From assembly GCA_026003075.1 (NCBI GenBank), contig BPGO01000005.1, forward strand, positions 1 to 64,000: a stretch of 64,000 nt of DNA. The letters run 5' to 3'. The notes under the pieces were generated by a model. That model had not been told where the DNA came from. It made no database searches and saw only the letters and a list, made by a program, of their open reading frames with translations. Of the stretch, positions 18,942 to 27,911 are shown piece by piece; positions within the stretch are counted from its first letter, which is position 1, and each line of letters begins with the position of its first letter. Position numbers and translations under genes: made by a program. Source of the DNA: Fimbriimonadales bacterium (GTDB lineage Bacteria; Armatimonadota; Fimbriimonadia; Fimbriimonadales; GBS-DC).

Positions 18942-20414
18942 ATGATGAAACGCTGGCATCTGGTTTTGGGGTTGGGTATGTTGATTGGGGCTACTATCGT
19001 CTATGTGGCGTTGCAGGGCGGCGCGATCGCCCAGGAGCGCGCAACCGTCGCCTTCACACCTCAGGAGCGCGCCACCTTGACGAGTTTGGAGTCGGCGCTG
19101 ACGCGCGTCGCTGAGACGGTACAGCCGACGGTGGTGCATATCCGCGCCACGCGACAGATTACAGTCCAACCACGCGATGAGATGGACGAGTTTCTGTTTG
19201 GATTCGGACGCGGACGCATCACGATTCCGCAACCGCGTGTGGAGGGGCAAGGTTCGGGTGTGATTATCCGCAGCGACGGCTATATCGTCACGAACGACCA
19301 TGTGGTCGGGGATGCGACCAATGTCGAGGTGACTTTCTACGACGGCACGAAAGCCAAGGGCGAAGTATTGCGCGCCCCCAGCGCGGACATCGCAATCGTC
19401 AAAGTCGATCGCAAAAACTTACCGGCTGCTGTGCTGGGCGACTCCTCGACCGTTAAACCAGGGCAGATTGTCTTCGCCATCGGCAGCCCGTTCGGCTTGG
19501 AGAACACGCTGACGATGGGAATCATCAGCGCGACCGGACGCCGTGAGGCGATTCCCGGTCCTGGTCGGACCCGTCTCTACACCGACTTGATTCAGACCGA
19601 CGCCGCCATCAACGCAGGCAACTCGGGCGGTCCGCTGGTCAACTCGCGTGGTGAGGTGATTGGCATTAATACCGCCATCGTTGCGGGCGGTCTCACAGGC
19701 GGCAACGTGGGCATCGGGTTTGCCATCCCTATCAACCGCGTGAAGGTGGTCGTGCAGCGACTGCTGGAAAGCGGTTCCTACAAGCGCGGCTACTTGGGCG
19801 TCGGGTTGACGGACATCCCCGCCGATATGCGCGAGGAGCTGAAAGCCGAACAAGGCGTGCTGATCCGCTCCGTCGAAAAGGATACGCCCGCCGCACGCGC
19901 AGGAATTGAACCCGGCGATGTGATCACCGAAGTCGATGGAATGCCTATCAAGAACGAGAGTCAGTTCCGCGAGCTGATTGCCGATAAGGGACCCAACGCC
20001 AAAGTGCGCCTGAAAGTGCTGCGCGACGGTAAGCCGCTCACACTCGAGGCGACGCTGAGCGTGCATCCGGAAGACGCGCCGAATTCGGAATCGGCTCAGG
20101 TGGCACGCGGTTCAGAGAAGAGTGTCTTGGAGCGACTGGGTATCGTGGTTGACGCAACGCCGAGCGAGATCCAACGGGAGTTGGGCAACGCGCAAGGCGT
20201 CTATGTGCAAAGCGTCGCGCCCGATAGCCCTGCAGCAGGCGAACTCTTTGAAGGTGATGTGATTATCTCTGTCGGACGCACGCCCGTCAAAACGGTCGCC
20301 GATCTGGAGCGTGCTCTGAACCAGATTCCATCGGGACGCGCTGTGCGCCTGCGCGTGCTGCGCCAAGCCAATCAGCGCACCATGGAAATACTGGCAATGT
20401 TTCGGATGCCCTAA
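18942..20414 (+). CDS. HtrA/DegP-type periplasmic serine protease
   Basis: 490 residues. N-terminal signal anchor (about 8-30), a trypsin-like domain with His120 (TNDHVVG), Asp149 (SADIAIVK) and Ser228 (NAGNSGGPL), then two PDZ domains (about 285-375 and 400-488) with carboxylate-binding loops such as RGYLGVGL. Degrades or refolds damaged envelope proteins. GATAGGAGG precedes the double ATG. As third gene of the sigma/anti-sigma operon it is probably an effector of the same stress response and may also help to process the anti-sigma factor. Confidence 0.93.
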   Translation: MMKRWHLVLGLGMLIGATIVYVALQGGAIAQERATVAFTPQERATLTSLESALTRVAETVQPTVVHIRATRQITVQPRDEMDEFLFGFGRGRITIPQPRVEGQGSGVIIRSDGYIVTNDHVVGDATNVEVTFYDGTKAKGEVLRAPSADIAIVKVDRKNLPAAVLGDSSTVKPGQIVFAIGSPFGLENTLTMGIISATGRREAIPGPGRTRLYTDLIQTDAAINAGNSGGPLVNSRGEVIGINTAIVAGGLTGGNVGIGFAIPINRVKVVVQRLLESGSYKRGYLGVGLTDIPADMREELKAEQGVLIRSVEKDTPAARAGIEPGDVITEVDGMPIKNESQFRELIADKGPNAKVRLKVLRDGKPLTLEATLSVHPEDAPNSESAQVARGSEKSVLERLGIVVDATPSEIQRELGNAQGVYVQSVAPDSPAAGELFEGDVIISVGRTPVKTVADLERALNQIPSGRAVRLRVLRQANQRTMEILAMFRMP

Positions 20415-20426
20415 CGGCGTAGGGGG

Positions 20427-20456
20427 TTGACATTCCCCCACGCGATAGGGTATAGT
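20427..20456 (+). promoter_or_regulatory. Strong promoter of the small RNA
   Basis: TTGACA (20427-20432), 18-nt spacer, TATAGT (20451-20456). One of only two consensus -35 boxes recognised in the window. Confidence 0.75.
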
Positions 20457-20462
20457 TAAGAT

Positions 20463-20577
20463 GTCGTTAGGAAGACGACCTTCGTGGAGGGTAACTTAGG
20501 CTCACTCTACGAAGCATCCGGGACACGGAGGTCCCACCCCGTTTTCTGGGCTAACCGAATCGGTTAGCCCATTTTTG
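20463..20577 (+). ncRNA. Structured small RNA of about 115 nt, family unknown
   Basis: Begins about 7 nt after a TTGACA-18-TATAGT promoter and ends in a perfect intrinsic terminator. Four hairpins in a row can be drawn: GTCGT/ACGAC (20463-20467 with 20475-20479); a 10-pair stem CTTCGTGGAG/CTCTACGAAG (20480-20489 with 20505-20514) with a 15-nt loop; GGGAC/GTCCC (20520-20524 with 20531-20535); and the terminator. No ORF of note lies in it, and no gene lies downstream on the same strand within 700 nt, so it is a free-standing RNA rather than a leader. It lacks the SRP RNA tetraloop region and is too short for tmRNA, RNase P or a normal 6S RNA. Confidence 0.7.
20547..20576 (+). terminator. Intrinsic terminator of the small RNA
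   Basis: TGGGCTAACCG-AAT-CGGTTAGCCCA, 11 perfect pairs, followed by TTTTT. It ends 1 nt before the stop codon of the convergent upp gene. Confidence 0.9.
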
Positions 20578-21204
20578 TTAGCGTGCCCCGGTGCCGTAGA
20601 GCCGATCGCCGAAATCGCCCAATCCCGGCACGATGAATTTTCGGTCATTCAGACCGCGATCTAAAGAGGCCGCAACGATTTTCACCTGCGGAAACTGCTC
20701 ATTGAGCCGTTGTACCCCTTCAGGGGCAGCAACCACGCAGATATGGACAATATCGCGTGCCCCGGCGCGAAGCAACACCTCCACCGCCTGTGCCGCCGAC
20801 CCGCCTGTGGCAAGCATCGGGTCTAACAGCAGCACACGACTCTCGCCAATTGGGGGCAGCTTGCAGTAGTACGCCCGCGCAATTGCCGTCTGCTCGTCGC
20901 GCTCAAGCCCAATGTAGCCCACGCGCACCTCGGTGAACAGCTCGGTAATCGCCTCCAGCATGCCCAATCCCGCGCGTAGGATGGGCACGGCCACAATCGG
21001 CTGCGCCAGCGAGTAGCCCTGCGTCGGCTCCAGCGGGGTCTGCACCGTATGCTCCCGCAGGGGCAAGTCGCGCGTGGCTTCCACCGCCAGCAACAGTGTG
21101 AGCTGGCGTGCTAACGCACGAAACTGCGCTGGCTCCGTCGCCTCGTCCCGCAGGCGCGTCAAAATATGTTTCACCAGCGGATGATGAACTACTTCGATCT
21201 GCAT
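20578..21204 (-). CDS. upp: Uracil phosphoribosyltransferase
   Basis: 208 residues from the ATG at 21204. Salvages uracil to UMP with PRPP. The N-terminus MQIEVVHHPLVKHILTRLRD and the PRPP loop LLLDPMLATGGSAAQAVEVL are diagnostic, and the C-terminal PGLGDFGDRLYGT binds uracil. A GTG at 21213, 7 nt after a GGTACAAT box (minus strand), is an alternative leaderless start that would add three residues. It faces the small RNA terminator. Confidence 0.95.
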   Translation of the reverse strand: MQIEVVHHPLVKHILTRLRDEATEPAQFRALARQLTLLLAVEATRDLPLREHTVQTPLEPTQGYSLAQPIVAVPILRAGLGMLEAITELFTEVRVGYIGLERDEQTAIARAYYCKLPPIGESRVLLLDPMLATGGSAAQAVEVLLRAGARDIVHICVVAAPEGVQRLNEQFPQVKIVAASLDRGLNDRKFIVPGLGDFGDRLYGTGAR

Positions 21205-21297
21205 GCGATTCACCCGCAAGATTGTACCTGTGCGCGTACGGAAAGCCAGTAGGACTCTACCGCCCTATTCCGAATCTTCTAATCGGAGGCGACGACG

Positions 21298-22188
21298 ATG
21301 CAAACAACAGCAATCGATGCACTGCTGCAAGAGACGCGAGTCTTTCCGCCCAGTGAGGCGTTTGTAAAACAGGCAAATATTAACGACCCCGCCATCTACG
21401 ACGAGGCAGCACGGGATTACGAGGCGTTCTGGGCAAAACACGCTGAGCAGAGGCTGCACTGGTTCGAAAAGTGGCACACCGTGCTGGAGTGGAATCCCCC
21501 TTACGCCAAATGGTTTGTCGGGGGCAAACTGAATGCGTGCTACAACTGCGTGGACAGGCATGTGCAGACCTGGCGACGCAACAAAGCCGCGCTCATCTGG
21601 GAAGGCGAGCCGGGGGACGAGCGCGTCCTCACTTACGGCGACCTGCACCGCGAGGTTCAGAAGTTCGCGAATGTGCTGAAGTCGCTGGGCGTGCAAAAAG
21701 GCGACCGCGTGTGTATCTACATGCCCATGGTTCCCGAAGCGATTATCGCGATGCTTGCTTGTGCGCGGATAGGCGCGCCTCACTCGGTGGTGTTCGGCGG
21801 CTTCAGCGCAGAGGCATTAGCCGACCGCATCAACGACGCCCAGGCGAAAGTATTGATTACCGCCGACGGCGGCTGGCGACGCGGCAGCATCGTCCCCCTC
21901 AAACGCAACGCTGATGACGCCCTGCGCCATACTCACTCCGTCGAAAAAGTGGTTGTGTATCAGCGCATCGGGGACGACTATCGTGTCGATATGCAAGCGG
22001 GGCGCGACCTGTGGTGGCACGACCTGATGCGCGACGCGCCGCTCACCTGCGCCGCCGAACCGATGGACAGCGAAGACATCCTCTACCTGCTCTACACCTC
22101 CGGCTCCACGGGCAAACCGAAGGGCATCATGCACACGACGGGCGGCTACATGACCGGCGTCACGCTCACTGCCGAAATGGGTGTTTGA
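21298..22188 (+). CDS. acs: Acetyl-CoA synthetase, N-terminal part (frameshifted)
   Basis: 296 residues. The N-terminal cap and the front of the adenylate-forming domain of AMP-forming acetyl-CoA synthetase, which makes acetyl-CoA from acetate, ATP and CoA. Contains the P-loop-like [21 protein letters not shown]. The start has a good SD (CGGAGG). At GCCGAAATGGGTGTTTGA the frame hits a stop; family members read ...[14 protein letters not shown] at this place, which is restored by dropping one base (probably the G at 22174). With that single change the two parts make a 651-residue protein, the normal length. Confidence 0.85.
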   Translation: MQTTAIDALLQETRVFPPSEAFVKQANINDPAIYDEAARDYEAFWAKHAEQRLHWFEKWHTVLEWNPPYAKWFVGGKLNACYNCVDRHVQTWRRNKAALIWEGEPGDERVLTYGDLHREVQKFANVLKSLGVQKGDRVCIYMPMVPEAIIAMLACARIGAPHSVVFGGFSAEALADRINDAQAKVLITADGGWRRGSIVPLKRNADDALRHTHSVEKVVVYQRIGDDYRVDMQAGRDLWWHDLMRDAPLTCAAEPMDSEDILYLLYTSGSTGKPKGIMHTTGGYMTGVTLTAEMGV

Positions 22189-23254
22189 CCTCAAAGACGA
22201 GGATGTCTACTGGTGTACCGCCGATGTGGGGTGGGTGACGGGGCACAGTTATATCGTGTATGGACCGCTCGCCAACGGGGCGACCTGCGTGATTTACGAA
22301 GGCGCCCCCGACTACCCTGACCGCGACCGCTTCTGGGCGATCGTGGAGAAGTATCGCGTGACGATTCTCTACACCGCACCCACCGCCATCCGCGCCTTCA
22401 TGAAGTGGGGCGAGCAGTACCCCCGCAAGCACGACCTGAGCAGCCTGCGCCTGCTGGGCAGCGTGGGCGAACCCATCAATCCCGAAGCGTGGATGTGGTA
22501 CCACGAGCATATCGGCGGCGGACGCTGCCCCATCGTCGACACATGGTGGCAAACCGAGACGGGCGCGATTATGATTACACCTCTGCCCGGCATCGTCGCG
22601 ACCAAGCCCGGCTCCGCCACCCGACCGTTCCCGGGCATCTTCCCCGCAATTCTGGACGACCGAGGACAGCCCGTCGGCACAAACCAAGGCGGCTATCTGG
22701 TAATCACAAAGCCGTGGCCCTCCATGACGCGCGGGCTTTGGGGCGACCCCGAACGCTTCGTGCAGACCTACTGGAGCAAATATGAGGGCATCTACTTCAC
22801 AGGCGACGGCGCACGACAAGACGAAGACGGCTACTTCTGGCTGCTGGGGCGTGTGGACGATGTTATTAATGTGTCGGGACACCGACTCAGCACAATGGAA
22901 ATCGAGAGCGCGCTGGTGGATCACCCTGCTGTCGCTGAAGCCGCCGTGATTGGCGTCCACCACGAAATCAAAGGGCAGGGTGTCGCCGCGTTCGTCATCA
23001 TCAAGGAAGGCTATACCCCCGACGAAGCGCTCAAAGACGAACTCAAACGCCATGTGGCGCAGAAAATCGGCGCCATCGCCCGACCCGACCAGGTGTTCTT
23101 CACGGCAGACCTGCCGAAAACCCGCAGCGGCAAGATTATGCGCCGCCTGCTGCGCGACATCGCCGAAGGACGCGCCCTCGGCGACACCACCACCCTGGCA
23201 GACCCTGCCGTGGTGCAAGCCCTTAAAGAAAAATACGAAGGGCAAGAAGAGTAG
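22181..23254 (+). CDS. acs: Acetyl-CoA synthetase, C-terminal part (frameshifted)
   Basis: 357 residues continuing the family alignment without loss: [33 protein letters not shown], the hinge region [20 protein letters not shown], and the C-terminal lysine motif [17 protein letters not shown] whose lysine is the site of inhibitory acetylation in known enzymes. There is no SD before the GTG at 22181, so this part is not a separate gene; it is the second half of acs after a 1-nt frameshift. Confidence 0.85.
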   Translation: MFDLKDEDVYWCTADVGWVTGHSYIVYGPLANGATCVIYEGAPDYPDRDRFWAIVEKYRVTILYTAPTAIRAFMKWGEQYPRKHDLSSLRLLGSVGEPINPEAWMWYHEHIGGGRCPIVDTWWQTETGAIMITPLPGIVATKPGSATRPFPGIFPAILDDRGQPVGTNQGGYLVITKPWPSMTRGLWGDPERFVQTYWSKYEGIYFTGDGARQDEDGYFWLLGRVDDVINVSGHRLSTMEIESALVDHPAVAEAAVIGVHHEIKGQGVAAFVIIKEGYTPDEALKDELKRHVAQKIGAIARPDQVFFTADLPKTRSGKIMRRLLRDIAEGRALGDTTTLADPAVVQALKEKYEGQEE

Positions 23255-23262
23255 CCAAGAGG

Positions 23263-23268
23263 TATACT
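23263..23268 (+). promoter_or_regulatory. -10 box of recF
   Basis: GGTATACT ends 13 nt before the recF ATG; no SD, so the 5' UTR would be under 10 nt. Confidence 0.45.
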
Positions 23269-23281
23269 CTTACTTGCCAGA

Positions 23282-24406
23282 ATGAGATTGCATGCCCTGC
23301 GCCTGTGGCACTTTCGCAACTACGAACGCGCGCAGATAGAGCCGTCTCCGCGCGTGAATATCCTACTGGGAGCCAACGCGCAGGGCAAAACGAACCTGCT
23401 GGAGGCGATTTATTATCTGAGCGCGCTGCGCCCGCTGCGTCCTGTGCGCGAACTCGACCTCATTCAGTGGAACGCGCCGGAGATGCGCCTCTACGCCCGC
23501 TACGAAATCGACGGGCTAACCGACGAGTTGCATCTGCGCCTGCCAGCGCAGGGCAAGCGCGTAATGACCCTGAACGAGCAACCCGTCTCCAAACAGAGCG
23601 CTTTGGTGGGCAAACTCAGCGTGGTGTGCTTCACCGCGCAGGATTTGACCCTCGTGCGCGGCGAGCCGGCGGACCGACGGCGGTTCTTAGATAGCGAAAT
23701 CAGCCTGCTGAGCCACCGGTATCTCTATGCGCTGGCGCACTACAAACGCGCGCTGGAGCAACGCAACAACCTCCTAAGAGGCTATTTGGAAGGCGTCGCC
23801 ACGCTGGAGAGCCTGCCCGAGTGGAACACACAACTGGTGAAATATGGCGCACGGCTCTTCCATGCCCGCAAGCAGTTCTTGGAACGGTTGAACACACTCG
23901 CGCAGACCACCCACCGCGCCCTGACACACGAGACCGAAACGCTCACGCTGCAGTACTTGCCCGGCTTGCCCCTACGCGAGCCGTTGCCCGAAAAAGAAGA
24001 GGACTGGTCGGATGCCCTGATGAGCGCGCTCCATCAATCGTCGGGTGAAGAGATCCGGCGCGGCGCCACACTGTACGGTCCCCACCGCGACGATTTCCGA
24101 ATCCTACTCCAAGGCTTCGAGGCGCGCCTGTACGCCTCCCAAGGACAGCAACGCACCTGTGCGCTCAGTTTGCGCCTCTCGGAGGTCGCGCTGGTGGAGT
24201 CGGTTCGAGGCGAGCCGCCCATCGTGCTGCTGGACGATGTGTTCTCGGACTTAGACCCCACGCGGCGACGCCATCTGGTCGAGTTTCTAACACCACGCAC
24301 CCAGACTTTTATTACCTGCACCGATTTGAGCGCGTTCGATGAGTCGACGCTGCGCGACGCTACGCTGTTCGAAGTACAAGGGGGGACGGTGAGTCGCCAT
24401 GCGTGA
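23282..24406 (+). CDS. recF: DNA replication/repair protein RecF
   Basis: 374 residues, usual length. SMC-like ATPase that loads RecA at gaps. Walker A in LGANAQGKTNLLEAIYYL, signature motif region YASQGQQRTCALSLRLSE, Walker B VLLDDVFSDLDPTRRRHL. The N-terminal MRLHALRLWHFRNYERAQIE is typical. It overlaps the DciA gene by 8 bases and so forms a replication/repair operon with dciA and comEC. dnaA and dnaN are not in the window. Confidence 0.96.
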   Translation: MRLHALRLWHFRNYERAQIEPSPRVNILLGANAQGKTNLLEAIYYLSALRPLRPVRELDLIQWNAPEMRLYARYEIDGLTDELHLRLPAQGKRVMTLNEQPVSKQSALVGKLSVVCFTAQDLTLVRGEPADRRRFLDSEISLLSHRYLYALAHYKRALEQRNNLLRGYLEGVATLESLPEWNTQLVKYGARLFHARKQFLERLNTLAQTTHRALTHETETLTLQYLPGLPLREPLPEKEEDWSDALMSALHQSSGEEIRRGATLYGPHRDDFRILLQGFEARLYASQGQQRTCALSLRLSEVALVESVRGEPPIVLLDDVFSDLDPTRRRHLVEFLTPRTQTFITCTDLSAFDESTLRDATLFEVQGGTVSRHA

Positions 24407-24995
24407 GATGCAATCGATTGGCGGCACCTTGCAAAGCCTGCTGCAGAAACTGGGGCTGGAACGGCAGTTCCGCACCTACGATGCATTAGCCCACTGGAGC
24501 GACCTCGTTGGCAAGCAGGTTGCGCAGGTCGCCCGTCCGCTCCGCCTCGATGCCGACACGCTCTGGGTCGCCGTCAAAAGCCACACTTGGGCACAGGAAC
24601 TGAACTTCCAAAAGGGGACGATCCTCCGACGCCTGAACGAGCGAGCAGGTGAAGAGCGGTTCAAAGAGATTCGATTCGTGGTGCGGAACAGTTTGCCCGC
24701 ATCGTCCAACCTCCTCCTGCAAAGTGGCGGCGAGAACCCATCGGACTCCGCGTCCTCACAGCCTGGCGGTGGGGCGGCGGATGAGAATCTCAGCGCGTCC
24801 GAGATAGCTGCCATCGAATCTCGTCTTGCTTCGGTCGGCGACCCCGTACTGCGCGATGCGCTGAAGCGTGCCCAGATGGCGTCGCTGCGCTATCAGAAAT
24901 ATCTGGCGCAGCTGGGTTGGCGGAGGTGTGTTGTTTGCGAGTGCTATCACGGCGACGATTCGGCGGTCTGTTTCCTGTGCGAGCAGGGCGTATAG
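24399..24995 (+). CDS. DciA-like protein (DUF721) with C-terminal zinc-binding motif
   Basis: 198 residues. The first ~100 residues match DUF721/DciA, the ancestral loader of the replicative helicase DnaB (LGLERQFRTYDALAHWSDLVG, LWVAVKSHTWAQELNFQKGTIL). The typical DciA has a disordered tail; here a Ser/Gly/Pro-rich linker (about 105-130) is followed by a helix (LRDALKRAQMASLRYQKYL) and a Cys-rich end with Cys177, Cys180, Cys182, Cys191 and Cys194, which looks like a zinc ribbon. Position after recF is common for this family. Overlaps recF by 8 bases. Confidence 0.82.
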   Translation: MREMQSIGGTLQSLLQKLGLERQFRTYDALAHWSDLVGKQVAQVARPLRLDADTLWVAVKSHTWAQELNFQKGTILRRLNERAGEERFKEIRFVVRNSLPASSNLLLQSGGENPSDSASSQPGGGAADENLSASEIAAIESRLASVGDPVLRDALKRAQMASLRYQKYLAQLGWRRCVVCECYHGDDSAVCFLCEQGV

Positions 24996-25018
24996 GGGAG
25001 GTGGTGCGTCCGCGCCCG

Positions 25019-26464
25019 ATGCTGCAGTTGGCGCTGGGCATCGCGATGGGAATTAGCCTCACCGAATGGGTCGCCTTGCCTGTGGCGCCTTCGATTGCGC
25101 TGGGGCTGCTCGCTCTTGCCCTCACACTGAGCATGCCAGGCTGGGCGTGGTTGGCGGCAGGGCTTGTGCTGGGTGCGGTACGGTATGAACTCTGGCGCAG
25201 TCCACCCGTGCAAGCGCCCCCATCGGCGGCGACGCTCCGCGCGGTAGGAACGCTGGAGCCAACGCGCAACGGCTATCGTCTCCTATGCGCCTTCGAATCG
25301 CCCCCACTGCCTACCTATACGCTGGTCTACTTCCATTCGACCGTGCGCAACCTGCCAGACTTCGGCGATGTATTCCGGGTGGAGGCGTCGTGGCGTCGTC
25401 CCCCGCGCTTTCAGGGCTTCGATTGGGCACGGTATTTAGAGCGCAGGCGCATCTATCACATCACGACCGTGTTCAGCGAGCGACAGTTCCAAATCGTGCA
25501 ATCGGGTGCTGGTCGGTGGCAACGCGTTTTTTCAGCGGCGCGGCGGTCGCTGCGAGATAGATTGCGCCATTCGCTTGCGCCCGAAGACGCTGCGCTAATC
25601 GAGGGGATACTGGTCGGCGCAACGGGAGATTTCCCACCTGAGTTGCGCGAGGCTTTCCACAAGTCGGGAATCGGGCATCTGCTGGCGACTTCGGGGCTGC
25701 ATGTGATGATGGCGTTGCAGCTGGTCTACCTCTGTCTGCGGTGGACGCGGACGCCATTTACGGGGCGCATCGGGCTGGTGATTCTGGCGGCGTGGTGCTA
25801 CACGCTACTGGCAGGGGCGCGCCCCTCGATCGTGCGCGCTGCCACGATGGTGAGCTGCACCCTGTGCGCGCCGTTAGTGGGGCGCGAGGCAGATAGTTTG
25901 AACGCGCTGGGGCTGGCGGGGGCGATGTGGCTACTCATTGCACCGCACGCGATTTTTGAGGTTGGGTTCCAGTATTCGTTCTGCGCGGTGCTGTTTATTT
26001 TGCTGTTTTACGGTAGGCTGGAACGGACGCTACGACACTGCGCGCGTCGCGCCGGTGTCCCGCCAAAAATCGATAGGACAGCATCTCTACGTGCCGCATT
26101 CTCGCACAAGTTTCTCATCCCGCTGCTCAGCGTTTCGCTGTGTGCGCAGGCGGGGATTAGCCTCATTCAGTTGTATCACTTCGGCTATCTGTCGCTGCTC
26201 TCGCCTGTGGCGAACCTGCTGGCAGTCCCGCTCGCTTATCCGACGCTTGTCTTGGGGTTCTGGCTTTGGCTCTCGCAGGGGGTGGGCGTGTTGCCTGTGG
26301 AATGGCTTTGCGCCTGGTACAAGTGGGTCGCGTTCACTTTTAGCGGGAGTTGGGTTCCCGCGTTGCAGGGGGTATCCCTCTCGGCTTGGCTGGTTGTGGG
26401 GTTCTATGCGGGGGTGCTGCTCTTCGCTTCAGAACCGCCACTGGGCGCGGTGGAATCGGATTAG
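25019..26464 (+). CDS. ComEC/Rec2-type DNA uptake channel lacking the metallo-beta-lactamase domain
   Basis: About 481 residues from the ATG at 25019 (a GTG at 25004 is also possible; the GGGGAGG lies awkwardly between). Hydrophobic N-terminus, a DUF4131-like beta domain (about 60-150) and the polytopic Competence domain with the family phrase HLLATSGLHVMMALQLVY and LLAGARPSIVRAATM. ComEC carries transforming DNA across the inner membrane. Many members end in a metallo-beta-lactamase-like nuclease domain; this one stops after the membrane domain. It is the last gene of the recF-dciA group. Confidence 0.87.
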   Translation: MLQLALGIAMGISLTEWVALPVAPSIALGLLALALTLSMPGWAWLAAGLVLGAVRYELWRSPPVQAPPSAATLRAVGTLEPTRNGYRLLCAFESPPLPTYTLVYFHSTVRNLPDFGDVFRVEASWRRPPRFQGFDWARYLERRRIYHITTVFSERQFQIVQSGAGRWQRVFSAARRSLRDRLRHSLAPEDAALIEGILVGATGDFPPELREAFHKSGIGHLLATSGLHVMMALQLVYLCLRWTRTPFTGRIGLVILAAWCYTLLAGARPSIVRAATMVSCTLCAPLVGREADSLNALGLAGAMWLLIAPHAIFEVGFQYSFCAVLFILLFYGRLERTLRHCARRAGVPPKIDRTASLRAAFSHKFLIPLLSVSLCAQAGISLIQLYHFGYLSLLSPVANLLAVPLAYPTLVLGFWLWLSQGVGVLPVEWLCAWYKWVAFTFSGSWVPALQGVSLSAWLVVGFYAGVLLFASEPPLGAVESD

Positions 26465-26488
26465 CGGAGAGGGGGCAAGGGGGTGTTG

Positions 26489-26517
26489 CCCCCTCTCCCA
26501 CTGCGTGGGAGAGGGGG
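26489..26517. repeat. Perfect palindromic repeat / bidirectional terminator
   Basis: CCCCCTCTCCCAC-TGC-GTGGGAGAGGGGG, 13 perfect pairs with a 3-nt loop, between the convergent comEC and PPC-domain genes. Best-preserved member of the family in this window. Confidence 0.75.
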
Positions 26518-26529
26518 TGAGGGCTACGC

Positions 26530-27834
26530 TTACGAACCGCAGCCGAAGTTGAACAGTACGATCAGCAGGTCGGCGTCATCGACTGTGGTGTCGTTGTTCA
26601 CATCGCCTTGACAGCCGAAGCCGAAGCAGCCGAAGTTGAACAGTACGATCAGCAGGTCGGCGTCGTCGACTTGCCCGTCGTTGTTGACATCACCTTCGCA
26701 CTGCCCCGGACATGTACCCGCACACCCCTGATCGGTCACGAAGTACGCGCCCTGCAGCGTGATGATGTACTGCCCCGCCGCACTAGTCGTACCTGTCCAG
26801 TTCGCGATGGGGTTCGCTGCGCCAGGACCATCGGGGCAACGGACGCCCGTGAAGGGAGAGTTGTTCCATAGCAGCTGTCCGCTTGAGTCTATGGCGTCGC
26901 GATTATAGCGGCTGATCGCCAACAGGTAGACTCCAGGTTGCGGGGCGCAGCTGAGATTATTCAGTCCATCAATGGTAGATTGTACATCCGTGGAGTCATC
27001 ATTGAAAGCAACTCCTGTACCGTCGCAGTTAAACAACCAGAGCTGGGTGTCGAAGCTCGCGCCTCCCACAGTGGACGCCGAAAAGGCGGCAGGGTCGCTG
27101 ATGTAGATGACATACATATCCACATCGCTGGCGTCGAGATTGCCGCGGATGCGGTTCACCGGCGTGGTACACGGGGTCTGATCGGGCAAGGTCACCAGTT
27201 GTGCTGTTGCGGGCAGATCGCCTGCGTCGCCACCGCCATAGTACTGCTCATCCCACGGAGTAGGCGGCGGACAATCGGCAGGGTCGTCGCCTAACGGCGC
27301 GGTGAACGCACCGGTCAGCACAATCTCGTAGTTGCCTGCCGCCGTCGTCCCTGACCAAGACGCTACACGCCCACTGCCTGCTACCGCACATGCGTTCGCT
27401 GCGCTCGTCCACATCGCTGCATCATCACAGTTCCGTGCATCGCGATTGTAGCGACTGATGGCGATGTAGTAGATGCCAGGACCAGGGATACAGTTGTTCG
27501 CGTTGTTAATGCGCGAGCGCAGCCCACCAGCGGAGTCATCGTCATGCACGATGCCGTTGCCGTTCACATCGAACAGCCACAGCTGGGAGTCGAAGTTGGT
27601 CGTGGTGGAGTTTGTCTCCGCTTGGAAAGTCGCTGGGTCGGCGATGTAAATCGCAAACATATCGACATCGTCAGCTGCGAGTGCGCCCGAGATGGACGGC
27701 AGAGGGGTGCTGGTATCGGTTCCTGTCGCCTGCGCTGTTTCTGGCAAATCGCCTGCGTCGCCCGTTTCCGTCCACTGCGCCTGCGCGCCAATAAGTAGCG
27801 CCGTCGAAGCCAGTAACGTCCAAAGATATCTCAT
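26530..27834 (-). CDS. Secreted protein with two PPC-like domains and two dockerin-like repeats
   Basis: 434 residues. The ATG at 27834 is used because AAAGGAGG lies just before it and a clear signal peptide follows (MRYLWTLLASTALLIGAQA). Two copies of a beta domain resembling bacterial pre-peptidase C-terminal (PPC) domains are present, about 25-185 and 205-370 (DADLP-type start, DVDMFAIYI / DVDMYVIYI, FDSQLWLFD / FDTQLWLFN, YYIAISRYNRDA / YLLAISRYNRDA). The C-terminus has two dockerin-like calcium loops, each with GDVNNDxxxDDADLLIVLFNFG. A GGTATAAT box lies on the minus strand (27881-27874). Probably surface-associated; function unknown. Confidence 0.82.
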   Translation of the reverse strand: MRYLWTLLASTALLIGAQAQWTETGDAGDLPETAQATGTDTSTPLPSISGALAADDVDMFAIYIADPATFQAETNSTTTNFDSQLWLFDVNGNGIVHDDDSAGGLRSRINNANNCIPGPGIYYIAISRYNRDARNCDDAAMWTSAANACAVAGSGRVASWSGTTAAGNYEIVLTGAFTAPLGDDPADCPPPTPWDEQYYGGGDAGDLPATAQLVTLPDQTPCTTPVNRIRGNLDASDVDMYVIYISDPAAFSASTVGGASFDTQLWLFNCDGTGVAFNDDSTDVQSTIDGLNNLSCAPQPGVYLLAISRYNRDAIDSSGQLLWNNSPFTGVRCPDGPGAANPIANWTGTTSAAGQYIITLQGAYFVTDQGCAGTCPGQCEGDVNNDGQVDDADLLIVLFNFGCFGFGCQGDVNNDTTVDDADLLIVLFNFGCGS

Positions 27835-27911
27835 GATGTACCTCCTTTCGGCAGCCAAATGGCCACCTTAGCAATTATACCTCACCGATGGCTAAAAGCG
27901 CAAGGTTTATG

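Noticed and set aside
20463..20577. SRP RNA, 6S RNA or riboswitch
   Set aside because: No SRP apical motif, too short for 6S, and no downstream gene on the same strand to control.
22165..22195. Programmed frameshift in acs
   Set aside because: No slippery heptamer or following structure is evident, and other acs genes are not known for it; a 1-nt indel is simpler.
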